The notes below the pieces were generated by a model. That model was not told the DNA's origin. It did no database searches and saw nothing but the letters and a program-made list of their open reading frames with translations. A stretch of 19,571 nucleotides of DNA. It comes from Bacillota bacterium (lineage in GTDB: Bacteria; Bacillota; Dethiobacteria; DTU022). The stretch's first letter is position 1. Every line of letters begins with the position of its first letter. The translations under genes and the position numbers were made by a program. The DNA lies in assembly GCA_012727685.1 (NCBI GenBank), contig JAAYGO010000133.1, positions 1 to 19,571 of the forward strand, written 5' to 3'. Shown piece by piece: positions 5,734 through 14,088 of this stretch.

Positions 5734-7215
5734 ATGGCCGGCAACGAAGTAAAAACCGAAATCAGCAAGAAACTCAGTGAAAACATTCAATATCTCAATG
5801 AACGTCTCGCCATCGGCGAAAAAAATTTTGATATCATCCTTAAAGAAATCGTGATCGGCGGGAAAAAAGCGGCGCTGCTTTTCATCGACGGTTTTACCAG
5901 CAACGACATTTCCACGCTGATCTTGCAAACGATCTTGAGCGTCCGGCGGGAGGATATCTTCCCCGGCATCCTGGACAAACTGCTGCATCATCTTATCCCT
6001 TATGTGGAGGTAACCCCCATCAATGACCTTGAAGAAGCGATCCGGGAGACCCTGGCCGGGCCGATGCTCCTCTTAGTGGACGGCGAGAGGCAGGGCCTGC
6101 TCATCGATATCCGGCAATACCCGGCCCGTTCGCCGCAGGAACCCGATATCGAGCGCATTACCAGGGGATCGCGCGACGGGTTTGTCGAGACCCTGGTCTT
6201 CAATATCTCCCTGATCCGGCGCCGGATCAGGGATCCGAAGCTGCGCGTGGAGGCGATCAAGGCCGGGCGGCGCTCGGTCACCGATGTGGCGATCATGTAT
6301 ATCGAAGATATCGCCCACCCGGGGATCGTCGAAAATGTGCGCTCCCGGATTAAAAATATCCAGGTCGATGCCCTCCCCATGGCGGAAAAATCGGTGGAAG
6401 AATTCATTACCGCCGGGTCGCACTGGAATCCGTTCCCGGCGGTCCGCTACACCGAGCGGCCCGATGTGGCGGCCACCCACCTGATCGAGGGACACGTGGT
6501 GATCATCATCGACACCTCGCCCTCGGTGATGATTGCTCCCGTCACTTTTTTCCACCACCTGCAGCACGCTGAAGAGTCGCGCCAGAACCCTATTAGCGGG
6601 ACTTATGTGCGCTGGGTAAGGTTAATCGGAATATTCATCTCCTTCGTGATCATCCCCTTATGGATGCTCCTGGTTCTGGAGCCGCAGTATCTGCCCGAAC
6701 CGCTGGCTTTTATCGGGCCGAAGGAGAAGGAACTATCCATTCCGCTCTTTGTGCAGTTCATCATCGCCCATTTCGGACTTGACCTGGTGCGGATGGCGAG
6801 CATTCATACCCCGTCGCCGTTCGCCACCGCCCTGGGTCTGGTGGGAGCACTTTTAATCGGCCAGATTGCCGTGGAGGTCGGCTTCTTTCTCCCCGAGGTG
6901 CTCCTCTATACAGGCCTGGTGGCGCTCGGCGTTTTCTCCACCCCCAGCTATGAACTGAGCATGGCCAACCGCGTGATCTTGCTGGTGATGATTGTACTGA
7001 CCGGGGTCTTCCGCCTGCCTGGTTTCCTGGGCGGAATCGCCCTGATTTTACTCCGCCTCTTTACCACCCGCTCTTTTGGTTTTCCCTATATGTGGCCTCT
7101 CTACCCCTTTAATTTAAAGGCGCTGCTCAGCATCTTTGTGCGCCGCCCGATACCCCTCGAACAGGCTCGCCCCAGCTACCTGCGTACCCGGGATGCCGAT
7201 CGGGCAAAGAGCTGA
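5734..7215 (+). CDS. spoVAF: SpoVAF, GerA-family spore membrane protein
   Basis: SpoVAF belongs to the GerA germinant-receptor A-subunit family and acts in the inner spore membrane, where it affects germination. The 493-residue length equals the B. subtilis protein. A soluble N-terminal portion of about 290 residues carries the family signature EPDIERITRGSRDGF with NISLIRRRIRDP (about 136-168). Several membrane spans follow at about 294-316, 335-350, 364-386, 388-401 and 413-443. A ribosome binding site (agaggga) lies just before the ATG. Because it sits alone after a dodecin gene rather than after spoVAA-VAE, a GerA-type receptor subunit is the alternative, but no gerAB or gerAC partner follows. 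It is probably read from the promoter at 5100-5130. Confidence 0.9.
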   Translation: MAGNEVKTEISKKLSENIQYLNERLAIGEKNFDIILKEIVIGGKKAALLFIDGFTSNDISTLILQTILSVRREDIFPGILDKLLHHLIPYVEVTPINDLEEAIRETLAGPMLLLVDGERQGLLIDIRQYPARSPQEPDIERITRGSRDGFVETLVFNISLIRRRIRDPKLRVEAIKAGRRSVTDVAIMYIEDIAHPGIVENVRSRIKNIQVDALPMAEKSVEEFITAGSHWNPFPAVRYTERPDVAATHLIEGHVVIIIDTSPSVMIAPVTFFHHLQHAEESRQNPISGTYVRWVRLIGIFISFVIIPLWMLLVLEPQYLPEPLAFIGPKEKELSIPLFVQFIIAHFGLDLVRMASIHTPSPFATALGLVGALLIGQIAVEVGFFLPEVLLYTGLVALGVFSTPSYELSMANRVILLVMIVLTGVFRLPGFLGGIALILLRLFTTRSFGFPYMWPLYPFNLKALLSIFVRRPIPLEQARPSYLRTRDADRAKS

Positions 7216-7278
7216 TCGCCTCGGGAGCAGTGCCGGCAAGCGCAGTGCCGCTTCAGGATGGTGCCTTTTTCCTCCTTA

Positions 7279-7287
7279 TGATATAAT
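7279..7287 (+). promoter_or_regulatory. Extended -10 promoter before the DHH/CCA fusion gene
   Basis: The sequence tgatataat is a perfect extended -10 (TGnTATAAT) in an AT-rich patch between two GC-rich genes. No good -35 lies 17 bases upstream, which extended -10 promoters tolerate. Transcription from about 7294 would serve the fusion gene at 7363 and possibly the chain through scpB. Confidence 0.6.
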
Positions 7288-7362
7288 TTTAAGTAAGTAT
7301 CGCGCGGCAGACTGATTCTTGCCATCCGGGTAATACGCGGGATCGCGGCTTTAAAAAAGGCA

Positions 7363-10059
7363 TTGCAGTACGAAAGTTTAGAAGATACGGCGGTGGTTAA
7401 CGATTTGACCCTGATAGTGACGCACGATCACGGCGATTTTGACGGCCTGGCGGCGGCGGTTGCCGCAGCGAAGCTCTACCCCGACAGCGTGATCTTTCTG
7501 CCGGAACCGCTCCACGCCAATGTCCGCGCTTTTGTCAGTCTCCATCGTGATTTGCTGCCGCTTGCCGACTTAAAAGAGATTAGCGCCCCCCTTGAGCGGG
7601 CGGTGGTGGTCGATACCCGTAAGAAAAACCGCCTCGGCCCGGCCCGGGAGCTCGTGGCCGGGGCTGCCGAGCTGCACCTGTATGACCACCATCCCCCCGG
7701 CGACGACGATCTGGAGGGCAGCGCGGGTGCGGTAGAGCCTGTGGGGGCGACAACCACCCTGCTGGTCGAAGCGATCCGCAGCCGCGGGCTTGCTCTGACG
7801 GCACTGGAGTCAACTTTGCTGCTCCTCGGCATCTACGAAGATACCGGCTGCCTGACTCATAGCGGGACTAGCGCCCGCGACGCCGCTGCCGCCGCCTTTC
7901 TCTGGGAGCAGGGGATCAAGCCGGAACTGATCCAGGAATACCTGCGCTCTCCCCTCACCCCGGACCAGAAAGGGCTGCTGGAAAAGTTGATTGAAGGGCG
8001 TGAATATTTTGAGTTGCGCCGCCGGCGGATTCTTTTCAGCAGCGCCTCCCTAGATGACTACGTGCGCGGTGCCGCCGTTCTATTCCAGCACCTGCAGGAA
8101 ACCGAGGGCGCGGAGCTTTCCATCATCCTGGTCAAGATGAACGGTCAGATCTACCTGGCCGCCCGGAGTGCGGCCGAGGATATCAACCTGGTGGAGCTGC
8201 TGGCCCCGCTGGGGGCGGCGGGCCACCCCGGTGCCGTTTCCGCCACCTTTAAAACGGGAGATCTCGCGGCGGTGAAGCAGCAGCTTTTCAGCCTGCTGGA
8301 ATCTTTCCTGCCGCCGGCTTTAACGGCCGGTGATGTGGCTTCGCAGCCGGTCATTACCGTGGGAAGCGACTGCAGCGCCCAAAAGGTCCAGGATCTGCTC
8401 GATGAAAAGGGGATCAGCGGCTGCCCGGTAGTGGATGACGGCAGGCTGTGCGGCATGATTTCCCGGCGCGACTTGCGGAAAATTTTGCGCCATAATCTGG
8501 GACATGCCCCGGTGAAGGGATTCATGCGCCGCCCGGTGGTGACCGCCTCCCCTGGCGACTCCATTAAGGAGGTGCGCCGGCTCATGGTGGAGCATAATAT
8601 CGGCCGGATCCCGCTCGTCGATCAAAGCGGCACGCTGGCCGGCATTATCACCCGTTCTGACATCCTGCGCAGCCTCTACCGCCTGGATCGGAAGGGCAGG
8701 GCCATGGCGGCGCCGCCGGAACCGCAGCCGGAGCCGCCGCACAGTTCTTACCTCCACAGCGATGATCTCTCCCCGCTGCTCCGCCAGGCACTGCCCGCCA
8801 GATTGCAGAGCCTGCTGCTGATGATCGGGCAGCGGGCCTCCAGGGCGGGGGTGGAGGTCTTCCTGGTCGGCGGCGTGATCCGCGATCTGCTGCTGGGCCA
8901 TCAACTCCCCCAGGACCTGGATTTCGTGGTGCTGCCCGATGCCATCGCTTTTGCCCGCGGCCTGGAGCGCTTCCTCGGCGGCAAGTTGACAGTATTTGAA
9001 CAGTTCGGAACCGCCTCTCTCTTTCTGGAAAGAGGGTTGCGCCTTGATTTTGTAACGGCGCGCAAAGAATTTTACGCCGCCCCGGCGGCATTGCCGGACG
9101 TGATCAAGAGCAGCCTCAAGAACGATCTCTACCGCCGCGATTTTACGATCAACACCCTCGCCTGTTCCCTCTTGCCCTGCACTTTCGGCAAGCTTTACGA
9201 TTTTTTCGGTGGGCGTGAAGACCTGCGGCAGGGGAAGATCCGCACTCTCTATAACCTGAGCTTTGTCGACGACCCGCTGCGCATTTTGCGGGCCGTCCGC
9301 TTTGAACAGCGCTTCGGCTTTTCCATCGAGAGCCATACCCTGTCATTAATCCGGAAAGCCGTGCGCAGCAGGGTTTTGGACAAATTAAGCCGGCAGCGTT
9401 TATACCATGAAGTCGGGTTGATTTACAGGGAACCCGACCCGGTGGCCGTGCTGCGGCGCCTCGATGAGCTGGGAGTGCTGGCGCAGATCTATCCCCGCCT
9501 GGCGCCGCAGGCCTCAACCTGGCAGCGCCTCTACCGCATCGGCGAGGCTCTCGCCTGGGCCGAAGAGCGGGAATGGAAAAAACAGCCCGACCCGGAGCTC
9601 GTCTACCTCTGCGGGCTCCTTTACGATTTGGATTCCGGCTCCCGGTCTGCTATAATAAGACGGTTACAGCTATCGAGCGAGCGGACTGAAATATTGAACC
9701 TGGCCTGCAGCGCCGCGCCCCGGGTCATGGCCGAGTTAAGCGGTGCGGAGCTGAGCTGCAGCGAAATTGTGAATCAGCTCTATCCGCTGCCGGCGGAGGT
9801 GCTCCTCTTCATCTATGCCCTCGCCGAAGAGCGCCGGGTAAAGGATTACTTAAAGCTTTATCTGGACAGCCTGCAATTTATCCGGCCTAAACTGAAGGGC
9901 GGCGATCTTAAACGGCTCGGCCTGAAACCGGGACCGCTCTACGGAGTCATTCTACAGGAACTTAAAGAAGCGGTGCTCGACGGCAAGGTCCGCAGCTACC
10001 AGGAAGAGCTCGATTTCGTGCTCTCTTATCTGGAAGAACAGCGAGAGGAGGAGGGCTAG
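7363..10059 (+). CDS. DHH phosphoesterase - CBS pair - tRNA nucleotidyltransferase fusion
   Basis: This 898-residue protein joins three modules. Residues about 15-315 are a DHH/DHHA1 phosphoesterase: HDHGDFDGLA with Asp25/Asp27, VVDTRKK with Asp84, LYDHH (107-110), GIYEDTG with Asp160, and a GHPGAVSA-type DHHA1 segment near 287. Residues about 324-440 are two CBS domains, usually adenine-nucleotide sensors. Residues about 480-898 are a class II nucleotidyltransferase with FLVGGVIRDLL (500-510), catalytic DLDFVV (Asp518/Asp520), RRDFTINTLA and DDPLRILRAVRF. The family adds CCA, or only the terminal A, to tRNA 3' ends; in some bacteria the job is split between two enzymes. The first module resembles NrnA-type nanoRNases. 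The start is TTG with a poor ribosome binding site; GTG at 7393 is an alternative. Confidence 0.92.
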   Translation: MQYESLEDTAVVNDLTLIVTHDHGDFDGLAAAVAAAKLYPDSVIFLPEPLHANVRAFVSLHRDLLPLADLKEISAPLERAVVVDTRKKNRLGPARELVAGAAELHLYDHHPPGDDDLEGSAGAVEPVGATTTLLVEAIRSRGLALTALESTLLLLGIYEDTGCLTHSGTSARDAAAAAFLWEQGIKPELIQEYLRSPLTPDQKGLLEKLIEGREYFELRRRRILFSSASLDDYVRGAAVLFQHLQETEGAELSIILVKMNGQIYLAARSAAEDINLVELLAPLGAAGHPGAVSATFKTGDLAAVKQQLFSLLESFLPPALTAGDVASQPVITVGSDCSAQKVQDLLDEKGISGCPVVDDGRLCGMISRRDLRKILRHNLGHAPVKGFMRRPVVTASPGDSIKEVRRLMVEHNIGRIPLVDQSGTLAGIITRSDILRSLYRLDRKGRAMAAPPEPQPEPPHSSYLHSDDLSPLLRQALPARLQSLLLMIGQRASRAGVEVFLVGGVIRDLLLGHQLPQDLDFVVLPDAIAFARGLERFLGGKLTVFEQFGTASLFLERGLRLDFVTARKEFYAAPAALPDVIKSSLKNDLYRRDFTINTLACSLLPCTFGKLYDFFGGREDLRQGKIRTLYNLSFVDDPLRILRAVRFEQRFGFSIESHTLSLIRKAVRSRVLDKLSRQRLYHEVGLIYREPDPVAVLRRLDELGVLAQIYPRLAPQASTWQRLYRIGEALAWAEEREWKKQPDPELVYLCGLLYDLDSGSRSAIIRRLQLSSERTEILNLACSAAPRVMAELSGAELSCSEIVNQLYPLPAEVLLFIYALAEERRVKDYLKLYLDSLQFIRPKLKGGDLKRLGLKPGPLYGVILQELKEAVLDGKVRSYQEELDFVLSYLEEQREEEG

Positions 10060-10066
10060 CAGAGGC

Positions 10067-10699
10067 GTGTTCGGCAACATTGATCTAGTTGAGATTGCCC
10101 TGCGCATACCGGTGCTGCTGCTCGCCATCACGGTGCATGAATATGCCCATGCCCGGATGGCCTATCATTTTGGCGATGACACGGCCAGGCTGATGGGGCG
10201 GATGAACCTGAACCCGCTCAGCCACCTGGATCCCATCGGCACCCTGATGATCTTGCTGGCCGGTTTTGGCTGGGCCAAGCCTGTGCCGATCAATCCGCTG
10301 CGCTTCCGTAACTATCGCTCCGGCATGCTCTGGGTTTCTTTCGCCGGACCGCTGGCCAATTTTATTTTCGGCTTCATCAGCCTGGTTTTATTGGCTATTC
10401 TCGTCAGGCTAGGAGTGCAGTCAACCCTGCTGATCAGGTTCCTGGGCACGCTGGTGCAGTTAAATATCCTGCTCGGCGTATTCAACCTGGTCCCGGTGCC
10501 TCCCCTGGACGGTTCGAAGATTTTGGCGGCGCTGGCGCCGGGCTCTTTGTTAAGCCTTTACCGGCAGATCGAGCCCTACGCGCCGCTGATCCTGATCCTG
10601 TTGATTGCCACCGGGTTGCTTGGCCGGATTATCTTCCCGGTTTATGCCCTGATTTTAACGCTTTTTAACGCGATCGTCGGCCTGCTCCCGGGCCTGTGA
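10067..10699 (+). CDS. Site-2 protease family (M50) membrane metalloprotease, YwhC-like
   Basis: This 210-residue integral membrane protein belongs to the small M50 zinc protease family (YwhC/YhfN-like group without a PDZ domain). The zinc-binding motif HEYAH (His24, Glu25, His28) lies in the first hydrophobic helix. The third ligand is in NLVPVPPLDG (140-149, Asp148), and GWAKPVPINP and FAGPLANFIFG are also typical. Five to six membrane spans are apparent. Such proteases cleave substrates within the membrane; this subgroup's substrate is unknown. The start is GTG with agagg close upstream, 7 bases after the preceding stop, so it is very likely in one operon with the fusion gene. M50 next to trpS and scpAB is a common Clostridial arrangement. 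Confidence 0.92.
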   Translation: MFGNIDLVEIALRIPVLLLAITVHEYAHARMAYHFGDDTARLMGRMNLNPLSHLDPIGTLMILLAGFGWAKPVPINPLRFRNYRSGMLWVSFAGPLANFIFGFISLVLLAILVRLGVQSTLLIRFLGTLVQLNILLGVFNLVPVPPLDGSKILAALAPGSLLSLYRQIEPYAPLILILLIATGLLGRIIFPVYALILTLFNAIVGLLPGL

Positions 10700-10788
10700 A
10701 GAAGAGGGGCATGATCAGGCCTGGCCTCCCCTCTGCACACCGGACCATGAAATAACTGGAAACTGCACGCACAAACGGGGTGAAAATA

Positions 10789-11769
10789 ATGAGCAAAAAG
10801 ATCATTGTGAGCGGGATGCGGCCCAGCGGCCGCCTTCACCTGGGCAATTATATCGGGGCTTTGCAAAACTGGATTAGCCTGCAGGACAGCTACCAGTGCT
10901 TCTATTTTATCGCCGACTGGCACGCCCTTACTACCGGCTACGAGGATACCTCGGATCTCCGGGATAATATTCGCGAAATGCTGATCGACTGGCTCAGCGC
11001 CGGGCTCGATCCGGAAAAGGCGGTCATCTTCAAGCAGTCGGATATCCCGGAGCATGCGGAACTATTTCTGCTGCTGGGGATGATTACCCCCATCTCCTGG
11101 CTGGAACGCTGCCCCACCTTTAAAGAACAGCTCCGGGAGCTGGAAGGAAGGAATATCAATACCTACGGCTTTTTGGGCTACCCGGCCCTGCAGGCGGCCG
11201 ATATCCTGGCCTACCGCGCTGCAGCGGTCCCGGTGGGGGAAGACCAGTTGCCCCATCTCGAGTTTACGCGGGAGGTGGCGCGCCGCTTCAATAGCCTCTA
11301 CGGCAGGGTCTTTCCCGAACCGCAGCCCCTGCTGAGCGAGTTCACCCTGATCCCGGGAGTTGACGGCCGCAAAATGAGCAAGAGCTACGATAACTACATT
11401 GCCATGTCCGCCTCGCCCGCCGAAATAAAGGAGCAGGTGCGGATGATGATCACCGACCCCCAGCGGGTCCGGCGCCGCGATCCCGGCCGCCCAGAAGTCT
11501 GCACGGTCTACTCCTTCCAGCAGATTTTCAACCCGACCGGGGTAGCCGATCTGGAAGAACAGTGCCGGAAGGCGGGAGTCGGCTGCGTGGAGTGCAAGAA
11601 TATCCTTGCCGCCTCCCTGGCGGCGGCCCTGGCCTCCGTCTATGAAAAGCGGCAGGAACTGCTGCAAAATCCCGCCTTGGTGGACGAGGTATTGGCCGCC
11701 GGCAATGAAAAGGCCCGGGCGGCGGCCCGGGAAACGCTGGCCATCGTCAGGGACGCGATGCATCTCTAG
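10789..11769 (+). CDS. trpS: Tryptophanyl-tRNA synthetase
   Basis: TrpRS charges tRNA-Trp with tryptophan in the cytosol. The 326-residue product has class I signatures: the HIGH-type motif PSGRLHLGNY (12-21) and GRKMSKSYDN with KMSKS at 195-199. VGEDQLPHLE at about 149-158 and WLERCPTFK at about 104-112 are also typical of bacterial TrpRS. The ATG at 10789 is preferred over an upstream GTG at 10780 because ggggtg lies 6-7 bases before it and because MSKKIIVSGM matches the usual N-terminus. No T-box leader is visible: the 89-base gap upstream is far too short. A long hairpin, agagggg against cccctct at about 10704-10735, is present there. It is near family length (328 in Geobacillus). Confidence 0.97.
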   Translation: MSKKIIVSGMRPSGRLHLGNYIGALQNWISLQDSYQCFYFIADWHALTTGYEDTSDLRDNIREMLIDWLSAGLDPEKAVIFKQSDIPEHAELFLLLGMITPISWLERCPTFKEQLRELEGRNINTYGFLGYPALQAADILAYRAAAVPVGEDQLPHLEFTREVARRFNSLYGRVFPEPQPLLSEFTLIPGVDGRKMSKSYDNYIAMSASPAEIKEQVRMMITDPQRVRRRDPGRPEVCTVYSFQQIFNPTGVADLEEQCRKAGVGCVECKNILAASLAAALASVYEKRQELLQNPALVDEVLAAGNEKARAAARETLAIVRDAMHL

Positions 11770-11781
11770 GAGGAGCGGCAG

Positions 11782-12564
11782 ATGCATGAGGCAGGCTACA
11801 CCATAAAACTGCCGGTTTTCGAAGGCCCTTTTGACCTGCTTTTCCACCTGATCAAGAAAGCAGAGGTGGATATCTGGTCGGTCTCCCTGGCCGAGATTAC
11901 CGAGCAGTACCTGGCTTACCTGCAATCGATGAAGGAGTTAAACCTGGATATTGCCAGTGAATTTCTAGTTATGGCGGCAACCCTGCTCCGGTTGAAATCG
12001 AAGCTGCTCCTGCCGCGCCCTCCGAAGCCGGAGCCCGATGAAGAGGAGGAAGAGCTGTTCAATATTAATTCGGCCGAAGAACTCTTTAACCGGCTGGAAG
12101 AATACCGTCTCTTTAAAGAAACGGCTTTGCTCCTGAAAGAAAAGGAAGCGGAGCAGCAGAAGATTTACCTGCGCTCCACCGGCGGGCAGAAGATGATGGT
12201 GATCAGCCGCCAGCAATCTTACTATTTTTTCTGGGAGGGGCCGCATCTTTTAAGTGAAATTATGCGCAGCCTGGCTGAAGCAGCGGCCGCGGCGGCGATG
12301 CAGCCAACCATTGATACGATTGACGACTTCCCCGTTGCGGACAAGCTTGCCTCGATCTACGATCTTTTACGGCGTAGCGGTAAGGCCTTGCCGCTGAGTG
12401 CATTTATAAGGAGTAATCAACTGTGGGAGCTGATCACCACTTTTATCGCGCTGCTCGAACTGGCGCGCCGGCGCAAGGTCCTGCTTTTCCAGGAAAGACC
12501 CTTCGGCAGGATCCTGGTGGCCGTGAATCAGGATAAGCTTAAGGAGCAGGAAGATGGAGCGTAG
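11782..12564 (+). CDS. scpA: Segregation and condensation protein A
   Basis: ScpA is the kleisin subunit that bridges SMC heads in the bacterial condensin complex, binding ScpB in its middle region. The 260-residue product begins with the typical kleisin N-terminus, KLPVFEGPFDLLFHLIKKAE and then DIWSVSLAEITEQYL. A helix with ASEFLVMAATLLRLKSKLLLP follows, then a very acidic linker (PDEEEEELFN, about 89-98). A C-terminal winged-helix region covers about residues 175-250. A strong aggaggag ribosome binding site precedes the ATG 12 bases after trpS. It overlaps scpB by 11 bases, consistent with coupled synthesis of the two partners. Confidence 0.96.
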   Translation: MHEAGYTIKLPVFEGPFDLLFHLIKKAEVDIWSVSLAEITEQYLAYLQSMKELNLDIASEFLVMAATLLRLKSKLLLPRPPKPEPDEEEEELFNINSAEELFNRLEEYRLFKETALLLKEKEAEQQKIYLRSTGGQKMMVISRQQSYYFFWEGPHLLSEIMRSLAEAAAAAAMQPTIDTIDDFPVADKLASIYDLLRRSGKALPLSAFIRSNQLWELITTFIALLELARRRKVLLFQERPFGRILVAVNQDKLKEQEDGA

Positions 12565-13132
12565 TCTACAGAAACAACTGATCGAAGCCTTTTTATTCCT
12601 TAAAGAAGAGCCGGCCAAGCTTAGTGCTATTGCCGAGCTCCTGGACGTAACGGTGGAGGAAGCCCGCGCCTTGATCGCCGAACTGCAGGCCGATCTGGAT
12701 GGTGCGGCCAGAGGGATCCGCATTTACGAGGTAGCGGGAGGCTTTCAGATGGGGACCCGGCCGGAACTGGCCCCTTACCTCGAAGCGGCCCTGGGGGAAG
12801 AGGAAAGCGGCAGCCTTTCTCAGGCAGCGATGGAAACGCTGGCGATTATCGCCTACAAGCAGCCCGTAACCAGGATGGAAATTGAATCCGTCCGCGGGGT
12901 GAAGTGCGACCACGTCCTCGAGAACCTTTTAAAGCGGAAGCTCATCCGCATCAGCGGCCGCAAAGAGGGACCGGGCCGCCCCCTGATTTATACCACTTCC
13001 CCTGAATTTCTTAAATATTTCGGCTTAAAGGATTTAAACGATTTGCCCCCGCTCAGCAAAAACCAGGCCCCGGAAGCGGGAGAAGAGAAGGCGGGATCGG
13101 AAGGGCAGAAACCGGTGCCTGAAGAGCAGTAA
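12554..13132 (+). CDS. scpB: Segregation and condensation protein B
   Basis: ScpB forms a dimer of paired winged-helix domains and stabilises ScpA on SMC. The 192-residue product matches family length. Hallmarks are QKQLIEAFLFLKEEPAKLSA near the start, the central LSQAAMETLAIIAYKQPVTRMEIE-type segment at about 93-117, and RGVKCDHVLENLLKRKLI followed by GRKEGPGRPLIYTTSPEFLKYFGLKDLNDLPPL, given here only in part. The last 20 or so residues are a charged, low-complexity tail (EAGEEKAGSEGQKPVPEEQ). It starts inside the end of scpA. Proper translation is supported by aaggagcagg upstream. Confidence 0.97.
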   Translation: MERSLQKQLIEAFLFLKEEPAKLSAIAELLDVTVEEARALIAELQADLDGAARGIRIYEVAGGFQMGTRPELAPYLEAALGEEESGSLSQAAMETLAIIAYKQPVTRMEIESVRGVKCDHVLENLLKRKLIRISGRKEGPGRPLIYTTSPEFLKYFGLKDLNDLPPLSKNQAPEAGEEKAGSEGQKPVPEEQ

Positions 13133-13151
13133 ACAGCGCTGGACAAGCCAA

Positions 13152-13172
13152 AAAATCCTCTCTTACCGCAAT
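13152..13172. repeat. 21-base direct repeat, first copy
   Basis: It matches 13216-13236 at 19 of 21 positions: aaaatcc, two variable bases, then tcttaccgcaat. The copies start 64 bases apart in the gap after scpB. Confidence 0.7.
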
Positions 13173-13215
13173 AGCCCGCCGGCCTGCAGCGCACCGCCAC
13201 CGCGGCCAGGCCTTC

Positions 13216-13236
13216 AAAATCCATTCTTACCGCAAT
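13216..13236. repeat. 21-base direct repeat, second copy
   Basis: This is the second copy of the repeat described at 13152-13172. The two variable bases are at, where the first copy has tc. Confidence 0.7.
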
Positions 13237-13270
13237 CCCCTTTTGGAATTAGTCGCCTCCATAAACTGCT

Positions 13271-13294
13271 AGGGACGGGGGCAAGCCCCGCCCT
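13271..13294. repeat. REP-like hairpin with GGGACGG stem and GCAAG loop
   Basis: The arms aggg-a-cgggg and ccccg-ccct pair over 9 bp with one bulged A, around a gcaag loop. The gggacgg start and the gcaag loop are shared with the hairpins at 1802-1836 and 1866-1900, which suggests the same repeat family with a diverged inner stem. Confidence 0.6.
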
Positions 13295-13431
13295 GGAACA
13301 ACCCCATGCCGGCGCCGCTGTTTTTTTTTCCAACACAGGGAAAATTAATATACGGGGTTCTCCCCTAGCGGCAACTTAAGCCGCTTTTGGTTACAGCCCG
13401 GGATCAATTTGCATTATAAAGGGAGAAATCG

Positions 13432-14088
13432 ATGAGCTGGTATGCTTATCTCTTGGCCAGTGCCGCCCTTTTCCTTGCCGGTGCCGCGATCGCGCTCTTT
13501 CTGCCGCTGCGCATATTTATCTGTTACCTTAGAAAAAATAGAAAAGACCAGGTCAGTGTCGCCATCAGGCTGTCCTGCTGCGGCCTGCGCATCGGTTATA
13601 CCCGGGCCGGGGAATTAAACCGGTTATCCTGGCAATTAATCGTGGGAACGCGGAGCTTTACCCTGCCGGGAGAGGAAAAGGCGAGCCGCTTATTAGTCCG
13701 GTTATTTACAAAGAGGAGGCGTCGATTATCCCGCCGGGCAAAATTTGATTGGGGTTTTGTCTTCCGGAAAAGCTGGGAAGCGTTTCAGGAGATCAAAGCT
13801 GAGCTGAAAAGAATAAGCTGGAAATACTTTGACCTGGAGGTGAGCTTCGGATTGGCCAATCCGGCCCTGGCCGGCCTGGCTGCAGGCTGCGGCTGGGCGG
13901 GGGCCGGGGTAATGCTCGGATTAATGCAGCGATTTTTTTCCTTTGAGACCAGGCCGCGCGTTAAGATTGTCCCGCATTTTTGCGGAGGCGAACTGCAGGT
14001 GCACTGGCGAAGTGAATTTTCATTACCGCTCTACCGGTGGCTGAAGATTGTTTTCAAAACGCGCAAAAAAATGCTGGAGGTGTTTTAG
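13432..14088 (+). CDS. DUF2953 membrane-associated protein (YtfI-like)
   Basis: This 218-residue protein has one N-terminal membrane span (about 4-28) and then a basic, mixed soluble region. It contains a second hydrophobic glycine/alanine-rich stretch near 138-165 (ANPALAGLAAGCGWAGAGV). The pattern FGLANPALAGLAAG, then RVKIVPHFCGGELQVHW, is typical of DUF2953 proteins. In B. subtilis the DUF2953 protein YtfI is encoded next to ytfJ, and the same pairing is seen here with no gap between the genes. The function is unknown; a sporulation link is inferred only from the partner. aaagggag lies before the ATG. It belongs with the scpAB-to-spmAB segment in many Clostridia. Confidence 0.82.
   Translation: MSWYAYLLASAALFLAGAAIALFLPLRIFICYLRKNRKDQVSVAIRLSCCGLRIGYTRAGELNRLSWQLIVGTRSFTLPGEEKASRLLVRLFTKRRRRLSRRAKFDWGFVFRKSWEAFQEIKAELKRISWKYFDLEVSFGLANPALAGLAAGCGWAGAGVMLGLMQRFFSFETRPRVKIVPHFCGGELQVHWRSEFSLPLYRWLKIVFKTRKKMLEVF

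Larger units (their letters stand above)
13133..13431. other. Intergenic region between scpB and DUF2953 gene
   Basis: This 299-base gap shows no convincing gene. It contains a 21-base direct repeat 64 bases apart (13152-13172 and 13216-13236), a REP-like hairpin (13271-13294), a run of nine T at about 13321-13329 after the self-complementary cggcgccg, and a 6-bp hairpin agcggc/gccgct (13367-13385) followed by tttt. The T run or the last hairpin could end the scpB transcript, but neither is a textbook terminator. Confidence 0.5.

Noticed and set aside
7235..7270. Terminator after spoVAF (aagcg/cgctt stem, then ttttt)
   Set aside because: The stem is only 5 bp and lies 12 bases from the T run; the outer ggc/gcc pairs need a large bulge. 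It is possible but too weak to annotate.
10704..10735. T-box or attenuator before trpS
   Set aside because: Only an agagggg/cccctct hairpin with a long interior is present. The gap is 89 bases, with no T-box sequence or specifier loop.
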